Below, in pieces: positions 6,501 through 7,132 of a DNA stretch of 7,132 bases; position 1 is the first letter of the stretch, and every line of letters begins with the position of its first letter. The position numbers and the translations under genes were made by a program. This stretch comes from Akkermansiaceae bacterium (GTDB taxonomy: Bacteria; Verrucomicrobiota; Verrucomicrobiia; Verrucomicrobiales; Akkermansiaceae). The DNA lies in contig JACMMB010000157.1 in assembly GCA_014379305.1 (NCBI GenBank), positions 1-7,132 on the forward strand, in the 5' to 3' direction. The notes beneath the pieces are model-generated. The model was given only the letters and a program-made list of their open reading frames with translations. It had not been told where the DNA came from and did not search any database.

Positions 6501-6648
6501 GGCGGGAGGGATTTGACGTGGGTTTGCGAAACAGGGAAAGGAAGTTTCTGTGACGAACCGGACGAGCCAAGGCTGGCGCGGTTGGGAAAAAGGCATATTC
6601 CGCTAGCCACTGCAAAACGGGGCGGCGTAGGGTGGGGGCGGAAATCAT
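6501..6648. promoter_or_regulatory. Divergent intergenic region between uxaC and mdh
   Basis: These 148 bp separate the 5' ends of uxaC (- strand) and mdh (+ strand), so promoters for both should lie here. I could not identify a -35/-10 pair with confidence in either direction. TTGACG at 6513-6518 on the + strand has no good -10 partner at the usual distance. No clear operator palindrome is seen. The part next to mdh is G-rich (6619-6642). Confidence 0.5.
6634..6642 (+). promoter_or_regulatory. Likely ribosome binding site of mdh
   Basis: The sequence GGGGGCGGA lies 6 bases before ATG 6649. It is a purine-rich but imperfect Shine-Dalgarno sequence in the right place, and the only candidate for this start. 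Confidence 0.4.
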
Positions 6649-7132
6649 ATGAAAACACCGATCACCATTTCAATCACCGGAGCCGCTGGCCAAATCGGCT
6701 ACGCCATCCTCTTCCGCATCGCCTCTGGATTTGTATTTGGCGAGGATCAGCCGGTCAATCTGCGGCTGATCGAGATCGAGCCGGGCTTGCCCGCGCTCAA
6801 AGGCGTGGTCATGGAGCTGGAGGATTGTGCGTTTCCGCTCCTTCAGGAGGTCGTGGCGACGACGGATCTGGATGAGGGTTTCGCGGGCGCGGACTGGGCC
6901 TTGCTGATCGGCTCAGTGCCGCGAAAAGCCGGCATGGAGCGGGCGGATCTGCTCGGCATCAACGGCAAGATCTTCACCGGCCAAGGCCAGGCGATCGCCC
7001 GCGTGGCGGCCAAGGGCGTGCGGATTCTGGTGGTCGGGAATCCCTGCAACACCAACGCGCTGATCGCGATGAACAATGCCGCCGGCATCCCGCAGGAGCG
7101 GTTTTTCGCCATGACCCGCTTGGACGAGAACC
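6649..7132 (+). CDS. mdh: Malate dehydrogenase, N-terminal part (runs off the window)
   Basis: MDH oxidises L-malate to oxaloacetate with NAD in the TCA cycle. Only 161 complete codons are present and there is no stop before the window ends. The Rossmann nucleotide-binding loop is T-G11-A-A-G14-Q-I-G17. An acidic residue at the end of the second strand (E42 in LIEIEP) suggests NAD rather than [16 protein letters not shown] (52-63) is typical of the cytoplasmic-type MDH group. Substrate-binding arginines R92 and R98 are seen in [13 protein letters not shown], the [16 protein letters not shown] block spans 130-145, and MTRLDEN (155-161) contains the aspartate (D159) of the catalytic relay. The catalytic histidine would lie beyond the window. 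Codons early in the gene are C-ending (ATC, ACC, GCC), unlike its G-heavy neighbours, as expected of a highly expressed gene. Confidence 0.95.
   Translation, partial: MKTPITISITGAAGQIGYAILFRIASGFVFGEDQPVNLRLIEIEPGLPALKGVVMELEDCAFPLLQEVVATTDLDEGFAGADWALLIGSVPRKAGMERADLLGINGKIFTGQGQAIARVAAKGVRILVVGNPCNTNALIAMNNAAGIPQERFFAMTRLDEN

Noticed and set aside
5079..6615. An 11-bp identical sequence, AGCCACTGCAA, at 5079-5089 and 6605-6615, upstream of the lactonase and uxaC starts respectively.
   Set aside because: Several 11-bp repeats are expected by chance in about 7 kb, and the first copy overlaps a possible start codon, so it is not good evidence of an operator.
5349..6875. A long + strand open frame (508 codons) antisense to uxaC and reaching into mdh.
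   Set aside because: Its translation is a low-complexity, Gly/Glu/Arg-rich sequence with no recognisable domain, while the opposite strand clearly encodes UxaC and another frame encodes MDH. Long antisense frames are expected in G+C-rich DNA.

Overview
The window is ordinary, densely packed bacterial chromosome with high G+C. It holds eight genes: six complete ones, the last 24 codons of an upstream gene, and the first 161 codons of a downstream gene. The mixture of gene families, weak or badly spaced Shine-Dalgarno sequences, and an MDH of the [12 protein letters not shown] / [12 protein letters not shown] type would suit a Verrucomicrobiota-like or other Gram-negative heterotroph. That taxonomic guess is an inference and is weak.

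Bases 1-3924, + strand: a compact co-directional run with short gaps (about 30, 57, 30 and 15 bp). It contains the 3' end of a probable pdxJ (vitamin B6 synthesis), acpS (4'-phosphopantetheinyl transfer to acyl carrier protein), hemB (porphobilinogen synthase, of the type lacking the zinc cysteines), an AI-2E/PerM-like membrane protein with an unusual acidic segment, and a cytosolic beta-lactamase-fold serine hydrolase. The pdxJ-acpS pairing is the classical arrangement. The whole run could be one transcript.

Bases 3942-6500, - strand: uxaC (uronate isomerase) followed closely by a beta-propeller lactonase of the 6-phosphogluconolactonase-like family that appears to carry a signal peptide. 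They look like a two-gene operon for sugar-acid use. The lactonase gene converges on the serine hydrolase gene with only 17 bp between them.

Bases 6501-6648 are a divergent intergenic region, the only spacer large enough for a full promoter. It is followed by the start of mdh (NAD-type malate dehydrogenase, + strand), which runs off the end.

The + strand is G-rich over genes of both orientations, as expected of replication-strand skew. The start of mdh breaks this pattern with C-ending codons. No mobile element, RNA gene, CRISPR array or convincing new system was found. The points most worth checking are the exported lactonase beside uxaC, the acidic insert in the membrane protein, the metal-site type of HemB, and a compact G-quadruplex motif inside hemB.
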